Notes: generated by a model from the letters alone, not told the origin. A stretch of DNA of 64,000 nucleotides from Halorubrum yunnanense (GCF_026586675.1 NZ_JAODIX010000001.1:37300-101299); one strand, 5' to 3'. Positions 43,530-53,590 are shown, numbered from the stretch's first letter. Numbers and translations are program-made.

Positions 43530-44050
43530 TCCGTTACCTCTACGTCGAAGTTGGTCTCGAGGAACGCGGCCGCGTCCTCGACGGTCATCCGGTGTTTCAC
43601 GGGGATAGACGACGTCGCCTTGTCCCGCTTTGACACGCGGTAGCCGGGCCGGACGATCGTCGTCGTCACGTCGAGCCCGTAGATGCCGATGTTGGGGTTG
43701 TACTCCTGGCTCGGGAAGTCGGTGTGGTCCTCGACACCGAAGCTCAGGTTGCCGGTGTCGTCGAACTGGCTGCGGGAGATCTCGGTGACGTCGAGCGCGG
43801 TCGCGAGGAACTCGTGTGCGTCCTCGCCCCGCAGGGTCACCTTGACGCCGATCGGGTCGCCCTTGCGGATCCCGAACTCGGCGATGGTGCGCTTCGAGGT
43901 GGTCCGGACCGACTGCTGGTCCGTAATCTCCTCGATGATCGCCTCGGCGTCGGCGAGGGGTTCACCGCCCTGTCCGACGCCCATGTGGACGACGACCTTC
44001 TCGAGATACGGCTCCCGCATCTCGTGGGGGGCGCTCTCGGCTTCACTCAT
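43526..44050 (-). CDS. rpl5: Ribosomal protein uL5
   Basis: A 174-aa 5S rRNA-binding protein. I choose [20 protein letters not shown] (ATG 44050); an ATG three codons earlier is possible. [20 protein letters not shown] and [20 protein letters not shown] are conserved. Overlaps rps4e by 8 nt. Confidence 0.97.
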   Translation of the reverse strand: MSEAESAPHEMREPYLEKVVVHMGVGQGGEPLADAEAIIEEITDQQSVRTTSKRTIAEFGIRKGDPIGVKVTLRGEDAHEFLATALDVTEISRSQFDDTGNLSFGVEDHTDFPSQEYNPNIGIYGLDVTTTIVRPGYRVSKRDKATSSIPVKHRMTVEDAAAFLETNFDVEVTE

Positions 44051-44768
44051 CCGAATCACCCGCCTCCTCGGCGTCGTCGCCGGTGAAGTTCTCGTCGATG
44101 ACGACGAGGTACTCCTCGACCGTCTCGTAGCCGTCCTCGTCGTCGCCGACGAAGACCGTGTTCGAGCCCGAGCCGAGCGTGACGTCGATGTCGTCGACCT
44201 CGCCGATCCGGCCGGCGTGCTGGCCGGCGACGGCGGTGACGAGGGCGCCCTCTTTGTACTCGAAGTGGGCGACGACCTCCTTGGTCTCGTTGTCGACGAC
44301 GATCGAGTCTTTGGTGTCGTACGGTGTGTCCGCCTCGACGCGGACGTTCGCCCCGTCGTGGAGCGTCAGCTGGACGGCTCCGCCGGGGACGACCGACTTG
44401 TTCGTTATCTTCCCGAGCCGGCTGCCCGCGGCCTCCTCGTCGACGGAGGTCAGCGCGAGCCGACCGCCCTCGTCGGGGAAGACGCGGAAGAACTCCCCGC
44501 GCTCGGGGAACGCCAGGATGTCGAACATCCCGATCGGACGCTGCTCGTCCGAGACCGCGTCCCCGTTGACGAGGACCGAGTCGTTGTTCAGCGCGTAGCG
44601 CGCCTCCTTCGTCGAGTCGACGTAACCGAGCACGTCCCGCAGCAGGACGACGAGCGGAACGCCCGCCTCACCGTGCGGGCCGGCGCCGGCCTTGACGGTG
44701 AACGTGTCGGTCTTGCGCTCGACGGGCCAGGAGTTCGGTACTGACAGTCGCTTCTGGTGTCGCGTCAT
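44043..44768 (-). CDS. rps4e: Ribosomal protein eS4
   Basis: A 241-aa protein starting [20 protein letters not shown]. It has an S4-type RNA-binding part ([34 protein letters not shown]), a central domain ([20 protein letters not shown]) and a KOW segment ([20 protein letters not shown]). Archaeal/eukaryotic only. Overlaps rpl24 by 4 nt. Confidence 0.97.
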   Translation of the reverse strand: MTRHQKRLSVPNSWPVERKTDTFTVKAGAGPHGEAGVPLVVLLRDVLGYVDSTKEARYALNNDSVLVNGDAVSDEQRPIGMFDILAFPERGEFFRVFPDEGGRLALTSVDEEAAGSRLGKITNKSVVPGGAVQLTLHDGANVRVEADTPYDTKDSIVVDNETKEVVAHFEYKEGALVTAVAGQHAGRIGEVDDIDVTLGSGSNTVFVGDDEDGYETVEEYLVVIDENFTGDDAEEAGDSDE

Positions 44769-45121
44769 TCGTTATCCTCCTGGAGCCGCGCCTCCCGGCG
44801 CTCGTCTTCCAGGTCCAGCTCGATCACCCGGACGTTACTCGCCGGGATGGGACGGGGAACCTCCTCCCCGTCAGCCTTCTCGACGGTGACGTCCTCGACG
44901 GTGATCCGCTCCGCGGACAGGTCGACGGCGACGACTTCCGCCTCCGTCCCGGCCGCGTCGCCGCGGAGCACCTCGACGGTGTCTCCGGCGTTGACGCGGA
45001 CGTTCCGCTGTCCGTACTCCTCGCGGAGGTCGTCCGTGAGGGTGGCTCGGACCTGGTTCTGCCGCTCGTGGAGCGGCGCGGTCTCCGACCGTTTTCGCTG
45101 TTTGCGTGGCTGTTTCGTCAT
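44765..45121 (-). CDS. rpl24: Ribosomal protein uL24
   Basis: A 118-aa protein starting [20 protein letters not shown] with a KOW motif ([20 protein letters not shown]). An early-assembling 50S protein. 2 nt from rpl14. Confidence 0.97.
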   Translation of the reverse strand: MTKQPRKQRKRSETAPLHERQNQVRATLTDDLREEYGQRNVRVNAGDTVEVLRGDAAGTEAEVVAVDLSAERITVEDVTVEKADGEEVPRPIPASNVRVIELDLEDERREARLQEDNE

Positions 45122-45123
45122 GA

Positions 45124-45522
45124 TCAGACGATCATCGTCGCGGTCGAGGCGATGCTCCCGAATCGTTCGGCGACCTCGCGGGCGACGGGGCCTTTGATCT
45201 CCGTGCCCCGCGGCTCCTCGAGGTCGTCGATGATGACGGCCGCGTTGTCCTCGAACTTCACGCGGGTCCCGCTCGGACGGCGGATCGGCTTGCGCTGGCG
45301 GACGACGACCGCCTCCAGCACCTGCCGCCGCATCTCCGGGGTCCCCTTGGTGACCGAGACGGTCACCTTGTCGCCGATACCTGCCTTCGGGTGGCGGTTC
45401 TTGGTGCCGGAGTAGCCGGCCACCGAGATAACCTTCAGCTCACGCGCGCCGGTGTTGTCGGCGCACGTGATGAGCGAGCCCTTCGAGAGCCCCTGCGTGA
45501 CGTCGGCCTTGAGCGCCTCCAT
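45124..45522 (-). CDS. rpl14: Ribosomal protein uL14
   Basis: 132 aa from ATG 45522 ([20 protein letters not shown]; an adjacent GTG is less likely). [20 protein letters not shown] and the C-terminal [18 protein letters not shown] are conserved. It sits at the 50S-30S interface. Confidence 0.97.
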   Translation of the reverse strand: MEALKADVTQGLSKGSLITCADNTGARELKVISVAGYSGTKNRHPKAGIGDKVTVSVTKGTPEMRRQVLEAVVVRQRKPIRRPSGTRVKFEDNAAVIIDDLEEPRGTEIKGPVAREVAERFGSIASTATMIV

Positions 45523-45866
45523 CACTGATCACCCGACAGGTTCTCGACGACGACGTGGGACTTCGTCTTCGAGAGCGGTCGCGTTTCCGCGATTGTCACT
45601 TCGTCACCGACCTCGAGCGAGTCGAGCACGCCCGGCACGTGGGCCGGGATGCGCGAGCGACGCTTCATGTACCGGTCGTATTTCGGTACGAACACGTCGT
45701 ATTCTCGCTCGACGATGACGGTCTTTGCCATGTCCGTCGACACGACCGTTCCCTCGCGGGTCTGGCCGCGGACGGAGAGCTGCCCGTAGAACGGGCACTT
45801 CTCGTAGTCGTAATCCTCCGGGTTGTCTGGCTCCGGAGGCGTGGGTACGTCGATTCCTATCGCCAT
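45522..45866 (-). CDS. rps17: Ribosomal protein uS17
   Basis: A 114-aa protein. The start is [20 protein letters not shown] (ATG 45866). The OB-fold segment is [20 protein letters not shown] and [16 protein letters not shown]. The upstream in-frame extension runs into rnp1 and is rejected. The 3' end overlaps the rpl14 start by 1 nt. Confidence 0.97.
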   Translation of the reverse strand: MAIGIDVPTPPEPDNPEDYDYEKCPFYGQLSVRGQTREGTVVSTDMAKTVIVEREYDVFVPKYDRYMKRRSRIPAHVPGVLDSLEVGDEVTIAETRPLSKTKSHVVVENLSGDQ

Positions 45867-46315
45867 TGTGTGACACCTCGTTCGGTGCGTTCGGCGGGTC
45901 GATGCCGCAACCGATCGCCATCCACCGTTACGTAGACCGCGTCTTTGCACTCGCCGCGGTGGCTCGCCGGACCCGCGTCGTCACCGGTGACGACGCTTTC
46001 GGACCCGGACGGGCCAGACTGACGGGGGCGGACCCCCGTAGTATCCGACCCGAGTTGGGGCGCGGACCCCGACGACTCGGCGTCGTCGGCGGCTTCATCT
46101 GTGCGGACGCTCGGGACATCGACGACCCCGAACTCCAGCGTCGCGCCCGACTTGGGCACGCGCTTGTCCCCCGACGGCGTTCGGACCACGAGGGTGCCGA
46201 ACGTCTCGGACAGCACGCGGCCGGCGATGCCCGTGTGGGCGTCGCTGGCGGCGTCGACCACCCGAACCGGGAGGCCGACGAGTTCGTGCCGAACGAGTGT
46301 GTCGGGGGTAATCAT
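45857..46315 (-). CDS. rnp1: Ribonuclease P protein component 1 (Rpp29/Pop4)
   Basis: A 152-aa protein. The Sm-like RNase P fold (about 1-75) has DTLVRHELVGLPVRVVDAAS and GIAGRVLSETFGTLVVRTPS, with a tail to VYVTVDGDRLRHRPAERTER. A long acidic insert (about 75-115) is unusual. It processes pre-tRNA 5' ends with the RNA subunit. Its place between rpl29 and rps17 is standard in archaea. Confidence 0.93.
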   Translation of the reverse strand: MITPDTLVRHELVGLPVRVVDAASDAHTGIAGRVLSETFGTLVVRTPSGDKRVPKSGATLEFGVVDVPSVRTDEAADDAESSGSAPQLGSDTTGVRPRQSGPSGSESVVTGDDAGPASHRGECKDAVYVTVDGDRLRHRPAERTERGVTQWR

Positions 46316-46317
46316 CG

Positions 46318-46530
46318 TTATTCGTCGTCGAAGTCGCCTTCTTCCGCCTGGATCGTCTTGATCCGCGCGATGGTCTTCTTCAGCTCCTTCACGCGGCCCG
46401 GACTTTCCGGCATGCCGCCGGCGGCGCGCTGCGCCTTCGAGTTGAGCAGCTCGGTCTCGAGCTCCTCGAGCTCGACCTGACGCTCGGCCGCCGTCATGTC
46501 GCGGATCTCGTCTGTGTAGAGGATCGCCAT
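46318..46530 (-). CDS. rpl29: Ribosomal protein uL29
   Basis: A 70-aa helical hairpin protein starting [20 protein letters not shown], with [20 protein letters not shown] in the turn. Sits at the exit-tunnel rim of the 50S. Directly adjoins rps3. Confidence 0.96.
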   Translation of the reverse strand: MAILYTDEIRDMTAAERQVELEELETELLNSKAQRAAGGMPESPGRVKELKKTIARIKTIQAEEGDFDDE

Positions 46531-47463
46531 TTACTCGTCCTCCTCTTCGTCGTCCGCGGCTTCCATCTCCGCGACGAGGTCGGCCGCCTCCGACTCGATC
46601 TCCTCGTCGAGCTCGTCGATATCGTCCGCCTCGGCGCCGCCGACCGGCTCCTCTTCGGCGACGTCCGTCGCCTCCGTGGCCGTATCCTGCGTCTCCTCGA
46701 CGACCTCTTCGACGACCTCTTCGTCGATGAGTTCGCTGGGGTCCTCGTCGGGCACCTCGACGTCCTCGTCGTCGCCGACATCCGGCACCTCCTCCGGCTC
46801 CTCCTCGAGGAGCGCCTCCACGCTCTCGTCGTCGCCCGCGGCGGCCTGCTCGACCTCCGGGACCTCGGCGTCCTCGCGGACCTCGAAGTCGTCCGGGAGC
46901 TGCGCGCCCGGCGGGATGATCTTCACGTTGACGCCGATCGTCCCGAGCTTCATCACCGCGACGCCCTGGCCGTGGTCGACGACTTCCTGTGCGGGCTCGC
47001 CGTTGTGCTTGATGTAGCCGCGGTTGAACTTCTCGACGCGCGAACGCGCGCCGGTGACCTTTCCGGAGAGGACGATCTCGGCGCCCAGCGCGCCCGCGTC
47101 AATGATCCGGTCGATGGTCGTGTGACCGGCCTTCCGGAAGTACCAGCCGCGCTCGAGGGCGTTCGCGAGACGGTCCGCGACGATCTGGGCGTTCAGGTCG
47201 GGCTCGTCGACCTCCTGAACGTCGATCTGCGGGTCGTCCATGTCGAAGCGGTCCTCGAGCTCGGTGGTGATCTTGCGGATGTTCTTCCCGCCCTTCCCGA
47301 TCACCATACCGGGCTTTTCGGCCTTCAGGACGATCTGCGTGCCCATCGGCGTCTTGGCGACGTCCATGCCGCCGTAGCCGGCTCGGCCGAGCTCGTCCGC
47401 GAAGAACTCGTTGATCTGTGAACGGCGCAGGCCGTCCTCGATGAATTGGTGTTCGTCAGCCAT
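46531..47463 (-). CDS. rps3: Ribosomal protein uS3
   Basis: 310 aa from [20 protein letters not shown] (ATG 47463). The KH domain has [20 protein letters not shown]. The C-terminal 100 residues are an extremely acidic Glu/Asp-rich extension, longer than in non-halophiles. Part of the mRNA entry channel of the 30S. Confidence 0.97.
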   Translation of the reverse strand: MADEHQFIEDGLRRSQINEFFADELGRAGYGGMDVAKTPMGTQIVLKAEKPGMVIGKGGKNIRKITTELEDRFDMDDPQIDVQEVDEPDLNAQIVADRLANALERGWYFRKAGHTTIDRIIDAGALGAEIVLSGKVTGARSRVEKFNRGYIKHNGEPAQEVVDHGQGVAVMKLGTIGVNVKIIPPGAQLPDDFEVREDAEVPEVEQAAAGDDESVEALLEEEPEEVPDVGDDEDVEVPDEDPSELIDEEVVEEVVEETQDTATEATDVAEEEPVGGAEADDIDELDEEIESEAADLVAEMEAADDEEEDE

Positions 47464-47927
47464 TATTCGGCAGCCTCCGGGTCTTCGATGATGAGCTCGA
47501 CGTCGGCGAGGGTGGTGTTCCACTGGGTGGCACCCGCCGCTCGCGGGTTCCGCCCGGGTCGCTCACCGACCTTGTGGGGGGCGACGTGTTTGATGACCAT
47601 CTCGTCCCCGTCGAACCCCTGCTCGGTCGCGTTGTTCTTGACGTTCTCCAGAAGCTTGAGGAAATCCTTGGCGGCCTTCTCGGGATACCGTCCCGCGTCC
47701 CAGCCGTCGATGTCGGAGCGGTGGCCCGCGCCGGCGTTGTGCTGGCGCATCGGCACCGGGGTCTCCTCGTCGATGACTTCCTGCAGGAACTCCTCGGCGT
47801 CGGCGACGGTCTCGCCTTTGATCTCCCGGGAGATCTCCTTGCTATCCTTCACGCTGATGGGCCGGTCGCGGAGCATCCCCTTGGCGGTGGTCTCCGGGTC
47901 GGCCTCGACGCTGTAGTTGATTCCCAT
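47463..47927 (-). CDS. rpl22: Ribosomal protein uL22
   Basis: A 154-aa protein starting [20 protein letters not shown], with [20 protein letters not shown] and [20 protein letters not shown]. Its beta hairpin lines the exit tunnel. Overlaps rps3 by 1 nt. Confidence 0.97.
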   Translation of the reverse strand: MGINYSVEADPETTAKGMLRDRPISVKDSKEISREIKGETVADAEEFLQEVIDEETPVPMRQHNAGAGHRSDIDGWDAGRYPEKAAKDFLKLLENVKNNATEQGFDGDEMVIKHVAPHKVGERPGRNPRAAGATQWNTTLADVELIIEDPEAAE

Positions 47928-47930
47928 GGG

Positions 47931-48356
47931 TTACTTGAGGGGCACGAACTTCGAGGACCGGGTCGCGCCGATGCCGGCCTGACCGTGTTCGACGGTGCTT
48001 CGCGTGAGGTGGAACTCGCCCAGGTAGTGTCCGATCATCTGGGGTTCGACCTGCACGCGTTCGAAGCTGTGTCCGTTGTACACGGAGAAGGTGACGCCGA
48101 CGAACTCCGGAAGGACCGGCATGTCGCGCAGGTGCGTCCGGATCGGGTCGTCCGCCGTCGTCTCCTTGTCGCGGGTCCGGGCCGTCTCGAGAAGCTTCTC
48201 CTTCTCGACGCTCAGCCCTCGCGTGATGCTTCGCCGCTGGCGTGCGGGGAGCAGTTCCGCGACCTCGTCTACGTCCATCTCCTGCAGCTCGTCGAGCGAG
48301 TGACCGCGGTAGGCGAACTCCTTGCCATCGCGGCCGGTTCGGTAGTTGGAACTCAT
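47931..48356 (-). CDS. rps19: Ribosomal protein uS19
   Basis: A 141-aa archaeal S19 starting [20 protein letters not shown]. The conserved core is [20 protein letters not shown] and [20 protein letters not shown]. Head of the 30S. Overlaps rpl2 by 4 nt. Confidence 0.97.
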   Translation of the reverse strand: MSSNYRTGRDGKEFAYRGHSLDELQEMDVDEVAELLPARQRRSITRGLSVEKEKLLETARTRDKETTADDPIRTHLRDMPVLPEFVGVTFSVYNGHSFERVQVEPQMIGHYLGEFHLTRSTVEHGQAGIGATRSSKFVPLK

Positions 48357-49075
48357 TTGTTGCCACCTCGTCCGGTGCTCTTGGATGCGATGTCACCGAC
48401 CTTGCGTCCCGGCGGGGCGTCCCGCGAGACGGACTTCGGCTGGCCGGGGTGTTGGCGACCGCCCCCGCCGAAGGGGTGGTCGACGGCGTTCATCGCGACG
48501 CCGCGGACGCGCGGGTATTTGGTCCCGCGCGCCTTCATCTTGTGGTACTTGTTGCCGGCTTTGACGAACGGCTTCTCCGTCCGACCGCCGCCCGCGACCA
48601 CGCCGATCGTGGCGCGGCACTGCGGGTCGAGCCGCTTCACCTGCCCGCTGGGGAGCTGGACGACCGCGACGTCGCGGTCGTGGGTGAGAAGCGTCGCGGA
48701 CACGCCGGAGGCGCGCGCGAACTTCCCGCCGTCCCCGCGGTTGCTCTCGACGTTACAGACCGGCACGCCCTCGGGGATCTCCGCCAGCGGGAGCGTGTTC
48801 CCGGGCTTGATCTCCGCGCTCACGCCGACCTGAATCGTCTCGCCCACGCGCACGCCTTCCGGCGCGAGCACGAGCCGACGGTCGTCGTCCTCGAACTCGA
48901 TCTCCGCGAGCGGAGCCGAGCGGGCGGGGTCGTGTTCGATCCCGACGATCTCGCCGGTGACCGTGTCCACGTCCTCGAGCTTCTTGTGCGACAGTTCGGC
49001 CTTGTAGCGGTGGGACGGGGCCCGGAACGTCGGGCCGCCGCGTCCACGCCGCTGTCCTTGAATTCGTCGTCCCAT
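48353..49075 (-). CDS. rpl2: Ribosomal protein uL2
   Basis: A 240-aa protein starting [20 protein letters not shown]. Conserved [20 protein letters not shown] near the C-terminus contains the histidine region near the peptidyl-transferase centre, and [20 protein letters not shown] precedes it. Confidence 0.97.
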   Translation of the reverse strand: MGRRIQGQRRGRGGPTFRAPSHRYKAELSHKKLEDVDTVTGEIVGIEHDPARSAPLAEIEFEDDDRRLVLAPEGVRVGETIQVGVSAEIKPGNTLPLAEIPEGVPVCNVESNRGDGGKFARASGVSATLLTHDRDVAVVQLPSGQVKRLDPQCRATIGVVAGGGRTEKPFVKAGNKYHKMKARGTKYPRVRGVAMNAVDHPFGGGGRQHPGQPKSVSRDAPPGRKVGDIASKSTGRGGNK

Positions 49076-49076
49076 A

Positions 49077-49331
49077 TCAGAACACCCCGATGCGCGAGGC
49101 GATTTCGGTCGCGTCGTCGTCCTCGGAGAGCGTGACCGTCGCCTTCTTCTTGCCCTTCGAAGTCACCTGCGTGTTCACGTCGGTGACGGTGACGTCGTAG
49201 CGGTCCTGCACTTCGTCGCGGACCTCGGGCTTCGACGCGTCGACGTCGACGAGGAACAGCAGCTTGTTCTTGAAGTCCATCTCGTTCATCGCCTGCTCGG
49301 TGACGAGCGGGTGCTCGATGACCGAGTTCAT
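49077..49331 (-). CDS. rpl23: Ribosomal protein uL23
   Basis: 84 aa from MNSVIEHPLVTEQAMNEMDF (ATG 49331), the normal archaeal length. NKLLFLVDVDASKPEVRDEV and VTDVNTQVTSKGKKKATVTL are conserved. A docking site for SRP at the tunnel exit. Confidence 0.97.
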   Translation of the reverse strand: MNSVIEHPLVTEQAMNEMDFKNKLLFLVDVDASKPEVRDEVQDRYDVTVTDVNTQVTSKGKKKATVTLSEDDDATEIASRIGVF

Positions 49332-50074
49332 CGCTCGGCAACCTCCTCGACGGCGCTCTCGGTCCACAGCGTGAGTCGCCCCGGGTGTCCGCCCGGCGCG
49401 AGGTCCTCCGCGTTGACCTCGCCCGCGGTCGCGACGTCGACGCCCGAGAGGTTCCGGGCGGCGCGGGACGGCTCCTCGCTGGTGACGACGAGGACGGACT
49501 TCGGCTGGCTGTACTTGCGACCGCGGGTCTTCCCACGGCCGGACCGAACGGAGCGACCCTCCTCAGCGCGCTCGATGTCGGCGTCCGCGCCGACGGCCTC
49601 CAGCACGCCCAGTGCCGCTTGGGTCTTCTCGAGGTCCTCGAACTCGTCGGAGACGACGAGCGGGAGGTCGAGGTCGTCGTCGAACGCGTGACCGCGCTCG
49701 GCGACGAGTTCGGCGTCCGCGGTGGCCGCGACGGCCGACCGGATGCCGAGCTGGCGCTCCTTGTCGTTCAGTTTCTTCGTCTGGTCCTTCTCGGCCTTCG
49801 GGGGGTGCGCGGCGCGGCCCGAGACGGCGCTCGGGACGCGGCGGGCGACGTTCTCGGAGCGCGGGATGTGCGCGAGCCCGCGCCCGGAGCCGAACGACTC
49901 CGCGGGGGTTCGCAGCCCGGCGAACTCGTCGGCACCGTAGGCCTGCTTCCGGTTAGCCTGTGCGGCGGAGACCGCCCGACCGATGATGTCCGGTCGGAAC
50001 GCGGTCTCGAAGATCGCCGGCAGCTCGACGCTGCCCGCGTCCCCGCCGTCCAGGTCGTGTACTGTTGCGTTCAT
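49328..50074 (-). CDS. rpl4: Ribosomal protein uL4
   Basis: A 248-aa archaeal L4 starting MNATVHDLDGGDAGSVELPA. The extended tunnel loop region is PRSENVARRVPSAVSGRAAH and the globular part has FEDLEKTQAALGVLEAVGAD. Overlaps rpl23 by 4 nt. Confidence 0.97.
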   Translation of the reverse strand: MNATVHDLDGGDAGSVELPAIFETAFRPDIIGRAVSAAQANRKQAYGADEFAGLRTPAESFGSGRGLAHIPRSENVARRVPSAVSGRAAHPPKAEKDQTKKLNDKERQLGIRSAVAATADAELVAERGHAFDDDLDLPLVVSDEFEDLEKTQAALGVLEAVGADADIERAEEGRSVRSGRGKTRGRKYSQPKSVLVVTSEEPSRAARNLSGVDVATAGEVNAEDLAPGGHPGRLTLWTESAVEEVAER

Positions 50075-50077
50075 GTA

Positions 50078-51094
50078 TTATCCCTGGTTGGATGCGGTGG
50101 ATACGTACCGGACCTCGGGGTCGAGGCGCGGCTGGTCGTTCGGCCGGATGGCCGGGCGGAATCGCAGCAGGCGCTGGTCCGGTCCCGGCAGCGAGCCCTT
50201 GATGAGCGCGTACTCGCCGTCGACCTCGCCGTAGTTGACGAAGCCGCCGTCGACGGAGGCGTCGTCGCCCTCGCCGAAGTCGATGAGGCGCTTGTTGAGC
50301 TCGGTGCGCTGGTGGTAGCCGGTCTGCCCCTGCTGGGGCACGGTGGAGCGAACGCGGGAGGGGTTCCACGGACCGAGGTTGCCGATCCGGCGCCGCCATC
50401 CCTGGCGGGCGTGTTTGCCCTTCCGCTTCTGCACGCCCCAGCGCTTGACTGGACCCTGGGTCCCCTTCCCCTTCGTGATGCCCGAGACGTCGGTGTACTG
50501 ACCGGCGCGGAAGACGTCGCCGAACTCGTGGGCGCCGCCCTCCCCGACGAGGTCGAGGCCGAACTCGACGCGCTCCTCGAGGGAGCCGCCGCCGACTCGG
50601 GTCTCCATGATGTCGGGCTTCTTCTTGGGAACGTTCGCGAGCTCCGAGGGGGCGGTGTGCGTGATGACGCGGACGTCGTCGACGACGTCGTCGTTGAGCA
50701 ACGCGCGCAGCTCCTCCGCGTCCTCCTCGAAGGTGTCCTCCGCCGGGAGGTCGAGGGCGCGGTCGAGCTCCTCGTGGAACTCGGTCGCCCAGACCTCTTC
50801 GACCGGCTTCTTTCCGTACGCCGTCTGTTCGTAGGCGCGCAGGGCCACCGCGTACATCGGCGGCGTCTCGACGACCGTGACGGGAACGGACTCCTCCATC
50901 CCCTCACGCGGCGAGTTGGCCTCGTCGTTGACCATCACGACGTGTGTCATTCCGGCCTTGTAGCCGGCGAACCCCTGCAGCGCGGGGGCTCCGTCGTCGT
51001 CGGGCCACGAGCGAATGCGCGGGACCTCTCGGTCTGCGCGGGTGCGCGGGCCGTATCCCAGCGAGCCTTTTCGTGGTCGGCTTGGTTGTGGCAT
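50078..51094 (-). CDS. rpl3: Ribosomal protein uL3
   Basis: A 338-aa protein starting MPQPSRPRKGSLGYGPRTRA, with GFAGYKAGMTHVVMVNDEAN and the loop to the peptidyl-transferase centre in KGTQGPVKRWGVQKRKGKHA. First r-protein of the operon after the SPOUT gene. Confidence 0.97.
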   Translation of the reverse strand: MPQPSRPRKGSLGYGPRTRADREVPRIRSWPDDDGAPALQGFAGYKAGMTHVVMVNDEANSPREGMEESVPVTVVETPPMYAVALRAYEQTAYGKKPVEEVWATEFHEELDRALDLPAEDTFEEDAEELRALLNDDVVDDVRVITHTAPSELANVPKKKPDIMETRVGGGSLEERVEFGLDLVGEGGAHEFGDVFRAGQYTDVSGITKGKGTQGPVKRWGVQKRKGKHARQGWRRRIGNLGPWNPSRVRSTVPQQGQTGYHQRTELNKRLIDFGEGDDASVDGGFVNYGEVDGEYALIKGSLPGPDQRLLRFRPAIRPNDQPRLDPEVRYVSTASNQG

Positions 51095-51098
51095 GTGT

Positions 51099-51965
51099 TT
51101 ACTCCGTGAGTGTGAGCGAGCCGAGAGTCACGAACAGAGCCTCCTCCGTTCGGACGACCTCGCTGCTCTGTGCCGGGATCGTGTTCAGCCAGAGGTCGAA
51201 CCCCGGATCGGGTTCGACCGGGCGGCCGTCGGCAACGGCCGCCCGAATGCTGTCGGGCGAGAGCCCGAGCATCTCCGGAAGCCCTCGCTCGGGCGAGCCG
51301 AAGGCGACGGTGTAGCCGCCGGCCTCCCGCGCGTCCGAGACGATGCCGCCGAGCCGCGAGACGGAGAGTTCCTCCCCGTGTCGCGACGTCGCGACGGCCA
51401 GTCCGTCGCCGGCGAGCGCTTCCGACAGGTCCGCGTCCACGACCTGGAAGCCCGCCTCGGGCTTCCCGGTGATGCGGGCGCGGACCGGTTCTCTCGAAGA
51501 GACCCTGATGGTGACGCGCTCCCCCTGCTCGATCTCCATTCCGGAGGGAACGAGCAGGGAGATCGGGTGTTCCCGCAGCGGGGAATTGACCCGGACGCGG
51601 CCTTCAGGTCCGACCTCGGTCACGAGTCCCTGTGTTTTCGACTCTTCCCCGCTAGGGGTCGAGCCGGTCCGCCACGGCACGCGGAGCGGCGGGAGCACGC
51701 CGGCGTACCGGAGTTCGTCGCGCTCCCCCCAGAGGTCCTTCCGGAGCTCCGGAGGGGTCGCGGCGTACCCCAGCACGGTCCGAACGTACTCGCCGCCCCG
51801 TCGCCGCTCGCCGTTCCCGTCGGGGAAGACGACCAGTCGATCCGCCCGGAACACCGCCGCCGCACGGGCGACGTAGCCGAGTTTGCGAGTCGCCTCGCGA
51901 TCGTCCTCGGCCTCCCGGACGACCGAAGACGGGACACAGATCGTGAGTCCGTCTTCGGTACGCAT
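51099..51965 (-). CDS. SPOUT-fold RNA methyltransferase-like protein (COG2106)
   Basis: 288 aa from ATG 51965 (MRTEDGLTICVPSSVVREAE). An upstream GTG at 52001 lies on top of the TATA-like box and is rejected. ATRKLGYVARAAAVFRADRL opens the SPOUT domain, interrupted by an OB-fold insert (GRVRVNSPLREHPISLLVPS). The knot end is AVADGRPVEPDPGFDLWLNT. COG2106 members are putative RNA uridine methyltransferases. It heads the ribosomal operon, as in other haloarchaea, so a ribosome-related role is likely. Confidence 0.88.
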   Translation of the reverse strand: MRTEDGLTICVPSSVVREAEDDREATRKLGYVARAAAVFRADRLVVFPDGNGERRRGGEYVRTVLGYAATPPELRKDLWGERDELRYAGVLPPLRVPWRTGSTPSGEESKTQGLVTEVGPEGRVRVNSPLREHPISLLVPSGMEIEQGERVTIRVSSREPVRARITGKPEAGFQVVDADLSEALAGDGLAVATSRHGEELSVSRLGGIVSDAREAGGYTVAFGSPERGLPEMLGLSPDSIRAAVADGRPVEPDPGFDLWLNTIPAQSSEVVRTEEALFVTLGSLTLTE

Positions 51966-52002
51966 CGTGGCGAGACTGTACTCCTCGATTTCGGACGGCA
52001 CC

Positions 52003-52009
52003 GTAAAAG
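52003..52009 (-). promoter_or_regulatory. Promoter of the S10/spc ribosomal operon
   Basis: On the minus strand, CTTTTAC sits about 38-44 nt before the ATG at 51965. With a start site some 22-25 nt downstream, the leader would be about 15 nt. No other promoter-like gap is seen until 37627, so a transcript of about 14 kb is possible. Confidence 0.5.
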
Positions 52010-52118
52010 CATAGCGGTCCCGTTTTCGGGCTGTGGCGCGTTCACACGGGGTCTGGCGGGCGTTTCGGCCTCGAGCATCGAGTGACTCCGTGACACGATC
52101 CGAGGGCGGCCGGCGGCG

Positions 52119-53372
52119 TCAGGCCGGGACGATCCGCGCGACCGGCGCGTCGCCCGCGTCGACGGCGAGGTAGAGGTGACCGGTAGAGGGCTCGACCGCG
52201 AGCGCCCGGACGCGCCAGCCGCGGTCGGCGAGCAGGGGGTCGCGCTCGGTGACGTCGGCGTCCGTGCCCGCGCCGTCGACCGTGAAGCGACCGAGGTACT
52301 CGGCTGCGAGCGTGCCGGCGAACAGGTCGCCCCGCCACGCGGGGAACGCGTCGCCCTGGTAAAAGACCGCCCCGCTCGGCGGGAACCCGCCGGAGCCGCA
52401 CGGCCAGTAGTGGACCGGGGCGACGACGCCGCCGCGCTCCTCGTGGCTCGGAGCCACGGGGTCGTCGGTGCCGTATCGACACGCCTCGCTCGCGATCGGC
52501 CACCCGTAGTTGCCGCCGCGCCCGACGACGTTGATCTCGTCGCCGTCCTCCTCGCCGTGCTCGCACTGCCAGATCGCCCCGGTGTCGGGACGCACGGCCA
52601 TCGCCTGCGGGTTCCGATGGCCGTAGCTGTATATCGCGTCAGCCGCGTCCGGCTCGTCGACGAACGGGTTGTCGGGGTGAGCGTCGCCGTCGGGCGTCAG
52701 CCGAAGGGTCGACCCGAGCTCGTTCGAGCGGTCCTGCGAGGCGTGGTCCGAACTAAAATCCGTGTCGCGCCGGTCCCCGACCGTGACGAACAGCGCGCCG
52801 TCGGGGCCGAACGTCGCCCGCGAGCCGAAGTGCTGGTCGGAGTCGACGGTCGGCCGGGCGACGCGGATCGGGTCGAAGCCGTCGAGCGCGAGGGAGTCGC
52901 TGGCGTCGAGCGAGAGCCGGCCCGCCCCGACGTGAGTCGCCGACTCGCCGGCGTCGTTCGCCGCCGCGTAGGTGAGGTAGACGCGCGGATCGTCGGGGTA
53001 GTCGGGATGGATCGCGACGTCGAGGAGCCCGCCCTGTCCGGCTGCGTGGACGTCCGGCAGGCCCTCGACGACCGAGCGGGAGCCGTCCTCGGGGTCGACG
53101 AGCGAGAGCCGACCGGGGCGCTCCGTCACGAGGAGGCGGCCGTCCTCCGGGACGAACGCGAGCCCCCACGGGTTCTCGAACCCCTCCGCGACGCGTTCGA
53201 CCGCGTACTCGACGTCGTCGCCGTCGTCGGAGGGGACGTCGGGGTCGCCGTCTGCACCGCCGGCCGTCCCGCCGTCACCGAGACACCCGGCCAGCGGCAG
53301 GGCGGCGAGGCCGCCGGCGGCTCGGAGGACGCTGCGTCTGTCGACGGGAGGGTCAGTCGGTCGGCGTGTCAT
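52119..53372 (-). CDS. PQQ-dependent sugar dehydrogenase-like Tat lipoprotein
   Basis: A 417-aa beta-propeller. A Tat signal with Arg12-Arg13 (VDRRSVLRAAGGLAALPLAG) is followed by the lipobox cysteine Cys30. The body (about 50-415) resembles the glucose/sorbosone dehydrogenase family: GFENPWGLAFVPEDGRLLVT, GQGGLLDVAIHPDYPDDPRV, YSYGHRNPQAMAVRPDTGAI and QCEHGEEDGDEINVVGRGGN. It likely oxidises a sugar outside the cell. Whether the organism makes PQQ, and the true substrate, are unknown. Confidence 0.9.
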   Translation of the reverse strand: MTRRPTDPPVDRRSVLRAAGGLAALPLAGCLGDGGTAGGADGDPDVPSDDGDDVEYAVERVAEGFENPWGLAFVPEDGRLLVTERPGRLSLVDPEDGSRSVVEGLPDVHAAGQGGLLDVAIHPDYPDDPRVYLTYAAANDAGESATHVGAGRLSLDASDSLALDGFDPIRVARPTVDSDQHFGSRATFGPDGALFVTVGDRRDTDFSSDHASQDRSNELGSTLRLTPDGDAHPDNPFVDEPDAADAIYSYGHRNPQAMAVRPDTGAIWQCEHGEEDGDEINVVGRGGNYGWPIASEACRYGTDDPVAPSHEERGGVVAPVHYWPCGSGGFPPSGAVFYQGDAFPAWRGDLFAGTLAAEYLGRFTVDGAGTDADVTERDPLLADRGWRVRALAVEPSTGHLYLAVDAGDAPVARIVPA

Positions 53373-53470
53373 GGAGGTCGTCTCTGTGTGCGTGTTGGTC
53401 GCGAGGCCGATGACGTTTCCGGCCGTCGAGTTCGGTCGGGGATTCCGCTCGGCCGACCGTCGTTCGGAAC

Positions 53471-53480
53471 TCTTATATCT
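53471..53480 (+). promoter_or_regulatory. TATA box of tRNA-Gly
   Basis: TCTTATATCT lies about 33-41 nt before the mature tRNA 5' end at 53512, the usual spacing for a haloarchaeal tRNA promoter. Confidence 0.55.
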
Positions 53481-53511
53481 CCGACTCGGGCTATACGCAA
53501 ACGCGAAGCAC

Positions 53512-53582
53512 GCACCGGTAGTGTAGTGGTATCACGCAACCTTGCCATGGTTGCAACCCGAGTTCAAATCTCGGCCGGTGCA
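53512..53582 (+). tRNA. tRNA-Gly (GCC anticodon)
   Basis: 71 nt. The acceptor GCACCGG pairs with CCGGTGC plus discriminator A. The anticodon stem CAACC/GGTTG closes loop TTGCCAT, giving anticodon GCC. The T loop is TTCAAAT. No CCA encoded. Two small hairpins follow (53591-53607 and about 53609-53633), possible transcript ends. Confidence 0.95.
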
Positions 53583-53590
53583 TTTTCTAA

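Noticed and set aside
49385..51109. 574-codon open frame opposite uL4/uL3
   Set aside because: Antisense to two certain ribosomal protein genes with no motif of its own.
51966..52001. Upstream GTG start for the SPOUT protein
   Set aside because: It lies on the TATA-like box, so it would not be part of the transcript; the ATG at 51965 starts the conserved part.
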